This document shows positions 1 to 6,416 of a DNA stretch of 11,128 nucleotides, piece by piece; within the stretch, counting starts at the first letter, position 1, and each line of letters starts with the position of its first letter. Made by a program: the position numbers and the translations under genes. This DNA is from JADJPL01 sp964607915 (GTDB taxonomy: Bacteria > Bacteroidota > Bacteroidia > Chitinophagales > Saprospiraceae), in the NCBI GenBank assembly GCA_964607915.1, contig CAZSMU010000132.1, positions 1 through 11,128 of the forward strand, written 5' to 3'. Below the pieces are notes generated by a model that had not been told where the DNA came from, did no database searches, and worked only from the letters and a program-made list of their open reading frames with translations.

Positions 1-214
1 CTATTTTTTCTCGCCTCCGGGCTGCGGGGGGCAGGCGTAGAGGCAAAGAGATTAGAAAAGAGGTGGTACCTAAAGCACACTAAGGTTATTCCGGTCGCGC
101 GCAGGCTATAAGTAACCCCTATTTTATCAAAAGCGCCATACGCGAGTGCTAAATAATTTCAAAAAAAAAGAAAAAACCCCCAGAAATCCGGTATTTTTCG
201 ATAAAATATCCCGC
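1..214. other. Left-edge region without a recognisable gene
   Basis: No coding sequence can be supported here. One plus frame is open from the left edge for about 36 codons and could be the tail of an upstream gene, but its translation resembles nothing I know. The stretch at 155-180 is A-rich. A near-consensus Bacteroidota -7 box (TATTTTTC, 192-199; consensus TANNTTTG) lies just upstream of the lipoprotein start at 215, but I see no matching -33 box. Confidence 0.4.
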
Positions 215-1372
215 ATGTACCGCGTAGTCAAAATCTTCTGGGCCTGCCTGCCGGGCATCTTCGCCTTCAGCTGCCGCCCCAAACCACCTACTACCCCATC
301 CAGCCCCGAACTGGACTTCTTCGTCGGTGCCTATACCGACCAAATCGGGCTCTCCGGCCAGCAGGCGAAGGGCATCACGCGCCTGATGCTCGACAGCAGC
401 GGTGCTGACCGGCTCCCCCCGCGCAGCGACAGCGGTTTGGTCAACCCCTCCTTTCTGACCTTGAGCGCCGACCGGCGATTTTTGTATGCGGTAGAGGAAA
501 CCGGTCCGGATGGCCCGGACAGCACCGGACACCTGCGGGCCTACGCCGTAGAAGCCGGCGGCCTGCGCCTGCTGAACCGGCAATCCACCCACGGGTTCGC
601 TCCCTGCCATGTGCAGACCGACCGCGCCAACCGCTTTGCGTTCGTGGCGAATTACGGGGGTGGAGTGGCTATGTTCCCCATCGGACCGGATGGCTCCCTG
701 GCCATGGCCAGCGATGTCCAGCGCCCCGCAGGCAAAGGACCCCACCCACGGCAGGAAGGCCCACACCCACACGCGGCATTCCTGACCCCCGACGAACGAT
801 TCCTGTATGTACCCGACCTGGGTGCCGACCGAATTTACATCTATCAGATAGATACCGTGGCCGGGCGGCTCATCCCCGCTGATCCAGCCTTCTGTGCTTT
901 GCGGCCGGGCACCGGCCCCCGCCATTTAGCCTTCCATCCCACCCTGCCTTTTGTCTATGTCATCCACGAACTCGACAATACCATCACCCAACTGCGGCGC
1001 GATGCGGAGAACGGGCAACTGAGTGTCCTATCGTCCCTCTCCACGCTGCCCGAAGGGACGGAAGAGGCTTCCTTCTGCGCCGATATACACCTCACGCCCG
1101 ACGGGCGCTACCTCTACGGCAGCAACCGGGGGCACGACAGCCTGGTGGGATTCCGCATAGACCCTGCAACCGGGCAGCTCACCCTCCTCGGGCATACGCC
1201 CGTGCGCGGCAGCTTTCCCCGCAATTTTGCCATACACCCGGATGGGAAGTGGTTGCTCGTGGCCAACCAGAAGTCTGATAATATCGTCGCTTTTCGCATA
1301 CAGGAGGATGGGGTTCTTGCTTTTCAATGGGAAAGGAGTAGCCCCGTCCCGGTTTGTATTCAGTTTTTTTAA
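215..1372 (+). CDS. Lactonase family lipoprotein (7-bladed beta-propeller, Pgl-like)
   Basis: This 385-residue protein belongs to the lactonase (PF10282/COG2706) beta-propeller family, whose studied member hydrolyses 6-phosphogluconolactone. The family signature is spread along the chain: 'FFVGAYTD' near the N-terminus, the 'PCHVQTD' and 'FAFVANYGGG' segments, 'GPHPHAAFLTPD', 'GPRHLAFHP', 'DGRYLYGSNRGHDS', 'PRNFAIHPDGKWLLVANQ', and the usual ending 'PVCIQF'. I chose ATG 215 because it begins a short basic and hydrophobic segment ending in a lipobox-like FAFSC, with Cys20 as the predicted lipidated residue. An in-frame GTG at 146 would add 23 lysine-rich residues and bury that signal. Family members are often cytosolic, so a lipidated, exported form more likely acts on a non-phosphorylated or extracellular sugar lactone; that is inference. 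The SDR gene follows after 22 bases on the same strand, suggesting cotranscription. The family call is secure; the substrate is unknown. Confidence 0.88.
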   Translation: MYRVVKIFWACLPGIFAFSCRPKPPTTPSSPELDFFVGAYTDQIGLSGQQAKGITRLMLDSSGADRLPPRSDSGLVNPSFLTLSADRRFLYAVEETGPDGPDSTGHLRAYAVEAGGLRLLNRQSTHGFAPCHVQTDRANRFAFVANYGGGVAMFPIGPDGSLAMASDVQRPAGKGPHPRQEGPHPHAAFLTPDERFLYVPDLGADRIYIYQIDTVAGRLIPADPAFCALRPGTGPRHLAFHPTLPFVYVIHELDNTITQLRRDAENGQLSVLSSLSTLPEGTEEASFCADIHLTPDGRYLYGSNRGHDSLVGFRIDPATGQLTLLGHTPVRGSFPRNFAIHPDGKWLLVANQKSDNIVAFRIQEDGVLAFQWERSSPVPVCIQFF

Positions 1373-1394
1373 CCGATTTGACCCCTCGAATACC

Positions 1395-2192
1395 ATGCAC
1401 ACGGAATTATTTGGAAATCTCCAGGGAAAGAACGCCCTGGTCTGTGGTGCCAGCAAGGGCATCGGGAAGGCTTCGGCTATTGCGCTGGCGAGCATAGGTG
1501 CGCGCGTCACTGCCGTCGCCCGGAGCGCCGACCTCCTGGCGTCGCTGATGGAGGAACTACCCGCTAACCCCGGGCAAAACCACGATTTTTTGGTGCTCGA
1601 CTTCAACGACCCCGAAGCGCTGCAGAAGCGGATTGGGCTTCTCGTGCAGGATACCACGTACCATATCCTCGTCAACAATACGGGTGGCCCGCCGGCGGGG
1701 CCCCTCCTCAGTGCCGCACCCGACGATTTTTTGCAGGCCTATCGGCAACACCTCTTGTGCAGCCATCTCCTGGTACAGCTCCTGGTGCCCGGTATGCGCC
1801 GCAGTGGATATGGGCGCATCATCAATATTATCTCCACCTCCGTCAAGATACCCCTCGAAGAGCTCGGCGTTTCCAATACGACCAGAGGCGCTATGGCCAG
1901 CTGGGCCAAGACCCTGGCTTCCGAGCTCGGACCCGACGGCATTACTATAAACAATGTATTGCCCGGCATGACCGCTACCGAGCGGCTTATGGCCCTATTG
2001 GCCGGAAAAGCCACCCGGCGCGGCACCAGCTTTGAAGAAGAATCGGAGGCTATGCGGGCCACTATCCCGATGGGGCGTTTTGCACGCCCGGAAGAAGTAG
2101 CCGCAGCGGTTGCTTTTTTGGCCTCTCCGGCCGCTTCCTATATCACCGGCACCAGCATTCCCGTGGACGGAGGCCGCACCAAATCGCTTTGA
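1395..2192 (+). CDS. SDR family oxidoreductase with atypical active site
   Basis: A 265-residue classical-length short-chain dehydrogenase/reductase. The Rossmann nucleotide-binding motif is GASKGIG (residues 18-24), the structural NNxG motif appears as NNTGG (94-98), and the end carries the typical 'ITGTSIPVDGG' (about 250-260). The catalytic Ser region is 'IINIISTSV' (Ser147). The expected YxxxK dyad aligns with S160-N-T-T-R164, so both Tyr and Lys are replaced. This fits the subgroup I recall as BKR-like SDR-like (cd05344), described as imperfect in the catalytic tetrad. The ATG at 1395 lies right before the family N-terminus 'LFGNLQGKNALVCGASKG'; upstream in-frame codons overlap the lactonase gene in another frame and are not convincing. 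Its position 22 bases behind the lactonase gene suggests an operon. It may reduce or oxidise an acyl or sugar substrate, or bind cofactor without classical catalysis. The specific reaction cannot be told. Confidence 0.88.
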   Translation: MHTELFGNLQGKNALVCGASKGIGKASAIALASIGARVTAVARSADLLASLMEELPANPGQNHDFLVLDFNDPEALQKRIGLLVQDTTYHILVNNTGGPPAGPLLSAAPDDFLQAYRQHLLCSHLLVQLLVPGMRRSGYGRIINIISTSVKIPLEELGVSNTTRGAMASWAKTLASELGPDGITINNVLPGMTATERLMALLAGKATRRGTSFEEESEAMRATIPMGRFARPEEVAAAVAFLASPAASYITGTSIPVDGGRTKSL

Positions 2193-2228
2193 GGGCGTGC
2201 CCTGGGTTTTCTTGCCGGGTCCTTGTTC

Positions 2229-2525
2229 CTAAGAGAGCAGCGACTGCAGCTTCATGGCCACGCTCATGTCGCCTTTTATCTTGACTTTGCCCCCCATCAC
2301 GGCCATCATGGGGTTGAGTTCGCCGCTGCGCAGTTTTTCCAGCGTCTCCATGCTGGCAGAGATCGTGCAGTCTGCCTCCCGGTCTTCGGTGCTGACTACG
2401 GGGGTATCGCCCGTCAGGTCTATGAAAACCACCTGGTCGTCCACTACCATTTTCAGGGTTTTGCCAATGGAGGGCATAGCGGCAGCCTGTGCCTTGAACT
2501 TCTCAAGAAATGCTTCAACTGACAT
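2229..2525 (-). CDS. SCP2 sterol-carrier-domain protein
   Basis: A 98-residue protein made of a single SCP2 sterol-binding fold (PF02036/COG3255). Seen features are an N-terminal helix 'SVEAFLEKFKAQA', a beta segment 'GKTLKMVVDDQVVFIDLTG', and the family's C-terminal pattern 'ADCTISASMETLEKLRSGELNPMMAVMGGKVKIKGD', with the canonical 'GEL.P..A...GKVKIKGD' core. Such stand-alone domains bind hydrophobic ligands such as fatty acyl chains; bacterial substrates are mostly unknown. I chose ATG at 2525 because it gives the standard domain length. The frame stays open upstream to 2825, but that extension is low-complexity, unlike the family, and lies in the region rich in inverted repeats. It converges on the SDR gene with only 36 bases between, and is divergent from hsp20. 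The family call is firm; the role is open. Confidence 0.87.
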   Translation of the reverse strand: MSVEAFLEKFKAQAAAMPSIGKTLKMVVDDQVVFIDLTGDTPVVSTEDREADCTISASMETLEKLRSGELNPMMAVMGGKVKIKGDMSVAMKLQSLLS

Positions 2526-2862
2526 CGTTTCGCAATTTTGCAGTAAATAAATGAGCGAATTTTCGCTGCAAGATACCAAACAAAGCGACGCGGTTGAACA
2601 GACGGGCAGCGATTTTTTTAATATGCCAAAATGGCATTCGTTTAATATTAAAACTGCCGTTTTGACATTGGTTAATAGACCAATCCCGCCAAACCGGCGC
2701 GTTTGCGGGGATGGAACAACATTTGAACAAGAAGGGACAAACCGCTTGTAGAAAGCCTCTTGCGAAGGAGGCGCGAGGCACGGAACCAGTGTCTTGGGAG
2801 TCCTCGCGACAAGTCTGTTGTGCAAAACATTTTTTAATTGTTCCTGTTTAAAAGCGTGTATT
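2526..2862. promoter_or_regulatory. Divergent intergenic region rich in inverted repeats
   Basis: These 337 bases separate the SCP2 gene (minus) from hsp20 (plus) and must hold both promoters. I see no credible gene; the short open frames on both strands have no recognisable protein character. Between 2623 and 2709 small perfect or near-perfect inverted repeats follow one another: ATGCCA/TGGCAT (2623-2637), the palindrome TTTAATATTAAA (2641-2652), AAAAC/GTTTT (2650-2663), ATTGGT/ACCAAT (2667-2684) and CAAAC/GTTTG (2690-2705). They could be operator sites. No CIRCE element (TTAGCACTC-N9-GAGTGCTAA) is present. I could not fix a -33/-7 pair with confidence for either gene. Confidence 0.45.
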
Positions 2863-3300
2863 ATGAAAATGATCAGTTATCAGCCGGTAGCAGCGGGTCG
2901 TTTAGACCAGTGGGTAGATGAGTTTTTCAACCGCAGCCTGAATCATTTGGCTGGGGGTGACCAATTCGCATCGCAGCCTTTAGTAAACGTAGTGGAAACC
3001 CCGACGGGTTATACCCTGGAGCTGGCGGCCCCCGGGATGGAAAAGTCGGATTTCGAAATCAAGGTAGAAGGCGATTATCTGAACGTTTCCGCCCGCAAAG
3101 AGAAGCGCTCCGAAGAAGGCGACGGAAACAAGTTTTTGAGAAAAGAATTTTCTTTCTCAACTTTTTCCAGAAGTTTTCGTTTACCAAAGAACGCGGCTGC
3201 TGAAAAGATTCAAGCCGCCTACACGAACGGGGTACTGCAGTTGAGCATCCCCAAAACAGAAGTGGACATCAAGCGCAACCGAACGATTGAGATTGCATAA
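2863..3300 (+). CDS. Hsp20/alpha-crystallin family small heat-shock protein
   Basis: A 145-residue ATP-independent holdase chaperone that would bind unfolding proteins in the cytoplasm and pass them to DnaK/ClpB-type refolding systems (family knowledge). After an N-terminal arm (residues 1-37, including 'LDQWVDEFFNRSL'), the alpha-crystallin domain spans about residues 38-131: 'PLVNVVETPTGYTLELAAPGMEKSDFEIKVEGDYLNVSARKE', then 'FSRSFRLPKN' and the signature 'AAYTNGVLQLSIPK' (118-131). The C-terminus carries an IxI motif (I142-E-I144), the element that docks into neighbouring subunits during oligomer assembly. The start at ATG 2863 gives the common length; a second ATG at 2869 is equally in frame. 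The gene is monocistronic, ending at the intrinsic terminator at 3364-3392. Regulation by heat is likely from family habit, and the inverted repeats upstream are candidate operators, but no known heat-shock element was recognised. Confidence 0.95.
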   Translation: MKMISYQPVAAGRLDQWVDEFFNRSLNHLAGGDQFASQPLVNVVETPTGYTLELAAPGMEKSDFEIKVEGDYLNVSARKEKRSEEGDGNKFLRKEFSFSTFSRSFRLPKNAAAEKIQAAYTNGVLQLSIPKTEVDIKRNRTIEIA

Positions 3301-3363
3301 TGTCTGCCCATCATTAGTCATCAAGAATTAGGTTAGTTAATAGGGTTTTAGGTGTTTTTTAGG

Positions 3364-3392
3364 GGTCAGCATCCATGCTGACCTTTTTTTTT
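3364..3392 (+). terminator. Intrinsic terminator after hsp20
   Basis: A perfect 7-base stem GGTCAGC (3364-3370) pairs with GCTGACC (3377-3383). The stem can extend by two more pairs into the ATCCAT loop. It is followed at once by nine T residues (3384-3392). It works in the plus direction only: the minus side lacks a clean T run. The convergent DUF3109 gene ends ten bases further on. Confidence 0.9.
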
Positions 3393-3402
3393 GCCTATAC
3401 GC

Positions 3403-3981
3403 CTACTCCTCCCGGTGGGCCAGAGCAGCCGCCTCCAGTTCGTCGTAAAACGCCTGTCCGTACTTTCGCACCAGCGCATCTTTGACAAAGCGATAGACCG
3501 GCAGTTTGGCTTTGGCGCCTGCAGAGCAGGCTGCGGAGCAGATATCCCAGCGTTCGTAGTTCATCGCTTCGAAGCCAGGGCCCTGGCGACGGGTCCGGAC
3601 AGGGTACAGGTGGCAGGAAATCGGCTTTTGAAAATCCGTTGCCCCTGCTTTCCAGGCCATCTCGATGCCGCACTGTGCGATGCCGAGTTCGTTGAACGCC
3701 ATATAGGCGCAAGGGCCATTTTGAATCAGCGGGGTAGCGTATTCCTCGTGGTCTTCAAGGTATTCGAACACCGCCCCGGAGTCGAGCACTTCCCGTCCTT
3801 CAGGGGTTAAAAAAGGCCGCACCTGGGCATAGATGCGCTCCAGGATTGGGAGCTCTTCCTCTGCGAGGGGAGCCCCGTAGTCCCCTTCCCAACAGCAGGC
3901 CCCTTTGCAGGCGTTCAGGTCGCACAGAAAGCGCTCTTCGATGACCTCATCGCTGACCAATACCTCCTTGATGATATACAT
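3403..3981 (-). CDS. DUF3109 family cysteine-cluster protein
   Basis: A 192-residue protein matching DUF3109 (PF11307), a conserved family common in Bacteroidota and related to YkgJ-type cysteine-cluster proteins. The diagnostic N-terminal motif is 'LCDLNACKGACCWEGDYGAPL' split around Cys20, Cys25, Cys29 and Cys30. Further cysteines are at 91 (GPCAY), 104 (AQCGIE), 123 (ISCHLYP), 148 and 152 (DICSAAC). Nine cysteines in this arrangement suggest a bound zinc ion or iron-sulfur cluster; this is inferred from spacing, not shown. There is no signal peptide or membrane segment, so it is probably cytoplasmic. ATG 3981 gives the standard family N-terminus 'MYIIKEVLVSDEVIEERFLC'. It stands alone, convergent with hsp20 and divergent from gltA across a long gap. 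No reaction or partner is known to me. Confidence 0.87.
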   Translation of the reverse strand: MYIIKEVLVSDEVIEERFLCDLNACKGACCWEGDYGAPLAEEELPILERIYAQVRPFLTPEGREVLDSGAVFEYLEDHEEYATPLIQNGPCAYMAFNELGIAQCGIEMAWKAGATDFQKPISCHLYPVRTRRQGPGFEAMNYERWDICSAACSAGAKAKLPVYRFVKDALVRKYGQAFYDELEAAALAHREE

Positions 3982-4480
3982 ACGTCGTGAACTTTTATCC
4001 CCGGCAAAATAGGGCAGAATTTAGCACACTTGCTGCCCGGAAGGAAACTTTTTTTACAGAGCCATACCCGGGAAAAGCCATCCTGCGCATTTTTGTAAAA
4101 ATAAACGCCTTTCTGTGAAACAAAACCGCCAATGGACCTATAATAAAGAAGAGGTAAGGGGAAGCATCGAGCATAAAAAGGCCTTTTTTTCGCTTGCTTC
4201 ACCGATTCTCCTTGCGACAAGCGAAAAGGACATATAAAAATAGCCAAAAGGAAAAATAATCGGAAAATCCCTTTCAAAAGCTATCTTTTTCCTTTAGACT
4301 TGTTGCCCGGTGTCGGCGAAAAAAGGAAAAAGCCATTTTTGCCCCCACGAAGCCTTTTCGACGGATTCCAGCGAGGCTGCAAGACCGAAAACAGGCGCAA
4401 CGTGAGCAAAAACCGGCCTTTTTGACCCCGCATGATTCCCCCTGAACCACACATTCGTAAACCGATAAAGTCAACAAAGG
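3982..4480. other. Long AT-rich gap between DUF3109 gene and gltA
   Basis: About 500 bases without a credible gene, clearly richer in A and T than its neighbours. Two minus-strand open frames (3915-4277 and 4274-4477) cross it, but neither encodes a recognisable protein and the first runs into the DUF3109 gene. A 10-base perfect inverted repeat, TTTTCGCTTG (4187-4196) and CAAGCGAAAA (4218-4227), has a 21-base loop. The sequence also shows many scattered AAAAGCC/GGCCTTTT-like words. It presumably carries the two divergent promoters and possibly a long gltA leader. I recognised no riboswitch or RNA gene. Confidence 0.4.
4187..4227 (+). repeat. 10-base inverted repeat upstream of gltA
   Basis: TTTTCGCTTG at 4187-4196 is the exact reverse complement of CAAGCGAAAA at 4218-4227, with 21 bases between. 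Neither side is followed by a T run in the reading direction, so it is not an ordinary intrinsic terminator. It may be an RNA hairpin in a gltA leader or an operator; there is no direct evidence for either. Confidence 0.5.
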
Positions 4481-5791
4481 ATGGATCCCTTAAAGCAAAA
4501 ATTCTTTGAGAAAGCCAGTGCGCTCCGCACCGAAATCAAGGCTATGCTCAAAGAACACGGCAACACAAAAGTAGAAGATGTAACCCTTGGCCAAATTTAC
4601 GGAGGAGCCCGGGATATCAAAATGATGGTTTGGGAACCTTCCGAGCTGGACGCTATGGAGGGTATCCGTTTCCGGGGGTACTCTATCACACAACTCAAGG
4701 AACTATTGCCCAAAGGTGCCGAGAACCGGGAACCCATGCCGGAAGGGTTATTCTGGCTGCTCCTCACGGGGGAAATCCCCGGGCGGGAAGAAGCCTACTG
4801 GGTCGCCAACCAGTGGCGGCAGCGCAGCGAAATCCCCGCCCACGTATATGCAGTGCTGGACGCGCTGCCCTCCGACACCCACCCCATGACGCAGTTCACG
4901 ATCGGCATCAACGCCCTGCAGACGGAAAGCATTTTCGCGCAGCGCTACGAGGAAGGCTTTTCAAAAGACGAGTACTGGGATGCCACCTACGAAGATACGA
5001 TGAACCTCCTGGGCAAGCTGCCTGTGCTGGCTGCCTATATCTATCGCCGCACCTACCACCAGGGTGCGCATATCCCGGCAGACCCCTCGCTCGACTGGTC
5101 GGGCAACTTCGCCCACATGCTCGGGTTTGACAACTCCTACTTCCGCTCCCTCATGCGCCTCTACCTGACCATCCACGCCGACCACGAGGGAGGCAACGCA
5201 TCGGCGCACACGACCCATCTGGTAGGCTCTACCCTCAGCGATGCCTACCTGTCGCTTGCGGCAGGCATCAACGCCCTGGCCGGCCCCCTGCACGGCCTGG
5301 CCAACCAGGAAGTGATCAAATGGATTTTTGAAATGGTGGAGGAGCTGGGCACCTCCAAGCCCTCTTCCGAACAAATCGCGGAGTACGTCCGCAAAACGCT
5401 GTCGGAGGGAAAAGTAGTGCCCGGCTATGGCCATGCGGTACTGCGTCGGCCCGACCCGCGCTTCATGGCCCAAATGGATTTTGCCAAAAAATACATCCAG
5501 TCGGACGATATCGTGGAAATCGTGTGGAAAATTTTCGATACCGTTCCGCCCATCCTCCAAAGCCTGGGGAAAATCAAAAACCCATGGCCCAACGTGGATG
5601 CCCACTCCGGTGCGCTGCTCATCCACTTCGGGCTCAAAGAGTACAACTACTACACGGTGCTCTTCGGCGTGTCCCGCGCCATAGGCGTATTGTCTGCCCT
5701 TTGCTGGTCGCGCGTGCTCGGGTTCCCGCTGGAGCGCCCCAAATCGGTCACGACCGAGTGGGCCCGCGATTTTATCAAGCAGTTGGCGTGA
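4481..5791 (+). CDS. gltA: Citrate synthase, mitochondrial-like type
   Basis: A 436-residue citrate synthase (EC 2.3.3.1 by family) that condenses acetyl-CoA with oxaloacetate as the entry step of the TCA cycle in the cytoplasm. It resembles the eukaryotic/mitochondrial branch far more than the E. coli allosteric type: 'EGIRFRGYSI', 'EGLFWLLLTGEIP', 'RLYLTIHADHEGGNASAHTTHLVGSTLSDAYLS', 'INALAGPLHGLANQEV' and 'NPWPNVDAHSGALL'. The catalytic triad is complete: His271 (GPLHG), His318 (GYGHAV) and Asp373 (VDAHSG), with substrate-binding arginines in 'VLRR' and 'GVSRA'. The start at ATG 4481 is fixed by an in-frame TAA at 4466-4468. The purine-rich AAAGG directly abuts the ATG and is too close to act as a normal ribosome site. 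The gene is flanked by a long AT-rich upstream gap and its own terminator, so it appears monocistronic. Confidence 0.97.
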   Translation: MDPLKQKFFEKASALRTEIKAMLKEHGNTKVEDVTLGQIYGGARDIKMMVWEPSELDAMEGIRFRGYSITQLKELLPKGAENREPMPEGLFWLLLTGEIPGREEAYWVANQWRQRSEIPAHVYAVLDALPSDTHPMTQFTIGINALQTESIFAQRYEEGFSKDEYWDATYEDTMNLLGKLPVLAAYIYRRTYHQGAHIPADPSLDWSGNFAHMLGFDNSYFRSLMRLYLTIHADHEGGNASAHTTHLVGSTLSDAYLSLAAGINALAGPLHGLANQEVIKWIFEMVEELGTSKPSSEQIAEYVRKTLSEGKVVPGYGHAVLRRPDPRFMAQMDFAKKYIQSDDIVEIVWKIFDTVPPILQSLGKIKNPWPNVDAHSGALLIHFGLKEYNYYTVLFGVSRAIGVLSALCWSRVLGFPLERPKSVTTEWARDFIKQLA

Positions 5792-5843
5792 TGCGCAACA
5801 AAAAAGATTTTTTTCGGGATAAATCGAAAAATGAATTATTTTG

Positions 5844-5871
5844 GGGCCTGATATCAGGCCCTTATTTTTTT
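5844..5871 (+). terminator. Intrinsic terminator after gltA
   Basis: A perfect 18-base palindrome, GGGCCTGAT (5844-5852) followed directly by ATCAGGCCC (5853-5861), precedes a T-rich run (5862-5871, interrupted by one A). It sits 52 bases after the gltA stop and separates it from gcvH. A weaker T/A hairpin (5810-5831) lies just before it. Confidence 0.85.
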
Positions 5872-5935
5872 AATCGGCTTGCCGCCTCCTCTGCCTCCGC
5901 AGCGGATTCGCAGGCCCGTAAAAATCAAATGCGAT

Positions 5936-6328
5936 ATGGTTGTCCCCGCTGAATTGCGCTATACCAAAGACCATGAGTGGATTCGTCTGGAAGAAGGCAA
6001 TACGGCCGTCGTCGGCATCACGGATTTTGCACAAAGCGAATTAGGCGATATCGTCTATGTAGAAGTGGAAACGGTAGGCGAAGACATCGCTGAAGGCGAT
6101 GCCTTTGGAACGGTAGAAGCCGTCAAAACGACTTCCGACCTGTTCATGCCCGTGTCCGGGAAGATACTGGCATTCAACCCACAACTCGACGTGAACGAGG
6201 GCGACCAGCCCCAACTGGTCAACACCGACCCCTACGGCGAGGGATGGATCGTGAAAATTGCCCTCTCCGACCCCAGCGAACTGGATCATCTGCTGGACGC
6301 GGGCGCATACGAAAATTTAACCCAGTGA
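5936..6328 (+). CDS. gcvH: Glycine cleavage system H protein
   Basis: A 130-residue lipoyl carrier protein. In the glycine cleavage complex its lipoyl-lysine arm shuttles the aminomethyl group from P protein to T protein and is reoxidised by the L protein. The family pattern is complete: 'LRYTKDHEWIRLEEGNTAVVGITDFAQSELGDIVYVEV', then the lipoylation loop 'GTVEAVKTTSDLFMPVSG' with Lys64 as the modified residue, then 'LDVNEGDQPQLVNTDPYGEGWIVKI'. ATG 5936 gives the usual N-terminus; the open frame extends upstream to a TTG at 5879 through a proline/arginine-rich stretch with no family resemblance that overlaps the gltA terminator region. The other glycine cleavage genes (gcvT, gcvP, lpd) are absent from the window, so it probably acts with products encoded elsewhere. 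H proteins can also take part in lipoate transfer in some organisms. Confidence 0.96.
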   Translation: MVVPAELRYTKDHEWIRLEEGNTAVVGITDFAQSELGDIVYVEVETVGEDIAEGDAFGTVEAVKTTSDLFMPVSGKILAFNPQLDVNEGDQPQLVNTDPYGEGWIVKIALSDPSELDHLLDAGAYENLTQ

Positions 6329-6334
6329 TTTTTT

Positions 6335-6363
6335 GGAGGCACACACCAAAAACGGATGCCTCC
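6335..6363 (+). repeat. Hairpin between gcvH and tonB
   Basis: GGAGGCA (6335-6341) pairs perfectly with TGCCTCC (6357-6363) around a 15-base loop, directly after the gcvH stop. No T run follows the right arm (the T run precedes the left arm), so it is at best a weak terminator. It might be an RNA-stabilising hairpin at the gcvH 3' end. Confidence 0.4.
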
Positions 6364-6394
6364 CGCATCTATTATATAGCTCTTACGATTCAAT

Positions 6395-6402
6395 CATATT
6401 TG
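6395..6402 (+). promoter_or_regulatory. Possible -7 box of the tonB promoter
   Basis: CATATTTG matches the Bacteroidota -7 consensus TANNTTTG at all but the first defined position and lies 14 bases before the chosen tonB start. I do not see a clear TTG/TTTG -33 element about 19 bases upstream, so the call is weak. If real, it would make ATG 6417 the natural start and give a short leader. Confidence 0.28.
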
Positions 6403-6416
6403 TAAACCTTGTCAGC

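Noticed and set aside
144..152. GAGTGCTAA, identical to one half of a CIRCE heat-shock operator
   Set aside because: The matching half TTAGCACTC is missing at the required 9-base spacing, and the neighbouring gene is not a chaperone.
149..925. 258-codon open frame on the minus strand
   Set aside because: It lies antisense to the well-supported lactonase gene, has no recognisable family, and its glycine/valine-rich composition is that of a shadow frame in GC-rich coding DNA.
2193..2202. GGGC/GCCC mini-hairpin after the SDR stop codon
   Set aside because: Only four base pairs with a two-base loop and no clean T run; too weak to call a terminator.
2526..2825. N-terminal extension of the SCP2 gene up to an ATG at 2825
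   Set aside because: The added 100 residues do not resemble SCP2 proteins and lie across the repeat-rich intergenic region; ATG 2525 gives the normal domain length.
3915..4277. Minus-strand 120-codon frame starting with a signal-peptide-like hydrophobic segment
   Set aside because: After the hydrophobic start the sequence has no recognisable fold, and the frame runs into the DUF3109 gene on the same strand. The AT-rich DNA readily gives Phe/Leu/Ile codons.
4961..5626. 221-codon open frame on the minus strand
   Set aside because: Fully antisense to citrate synthase with no domain; a shadow frame.
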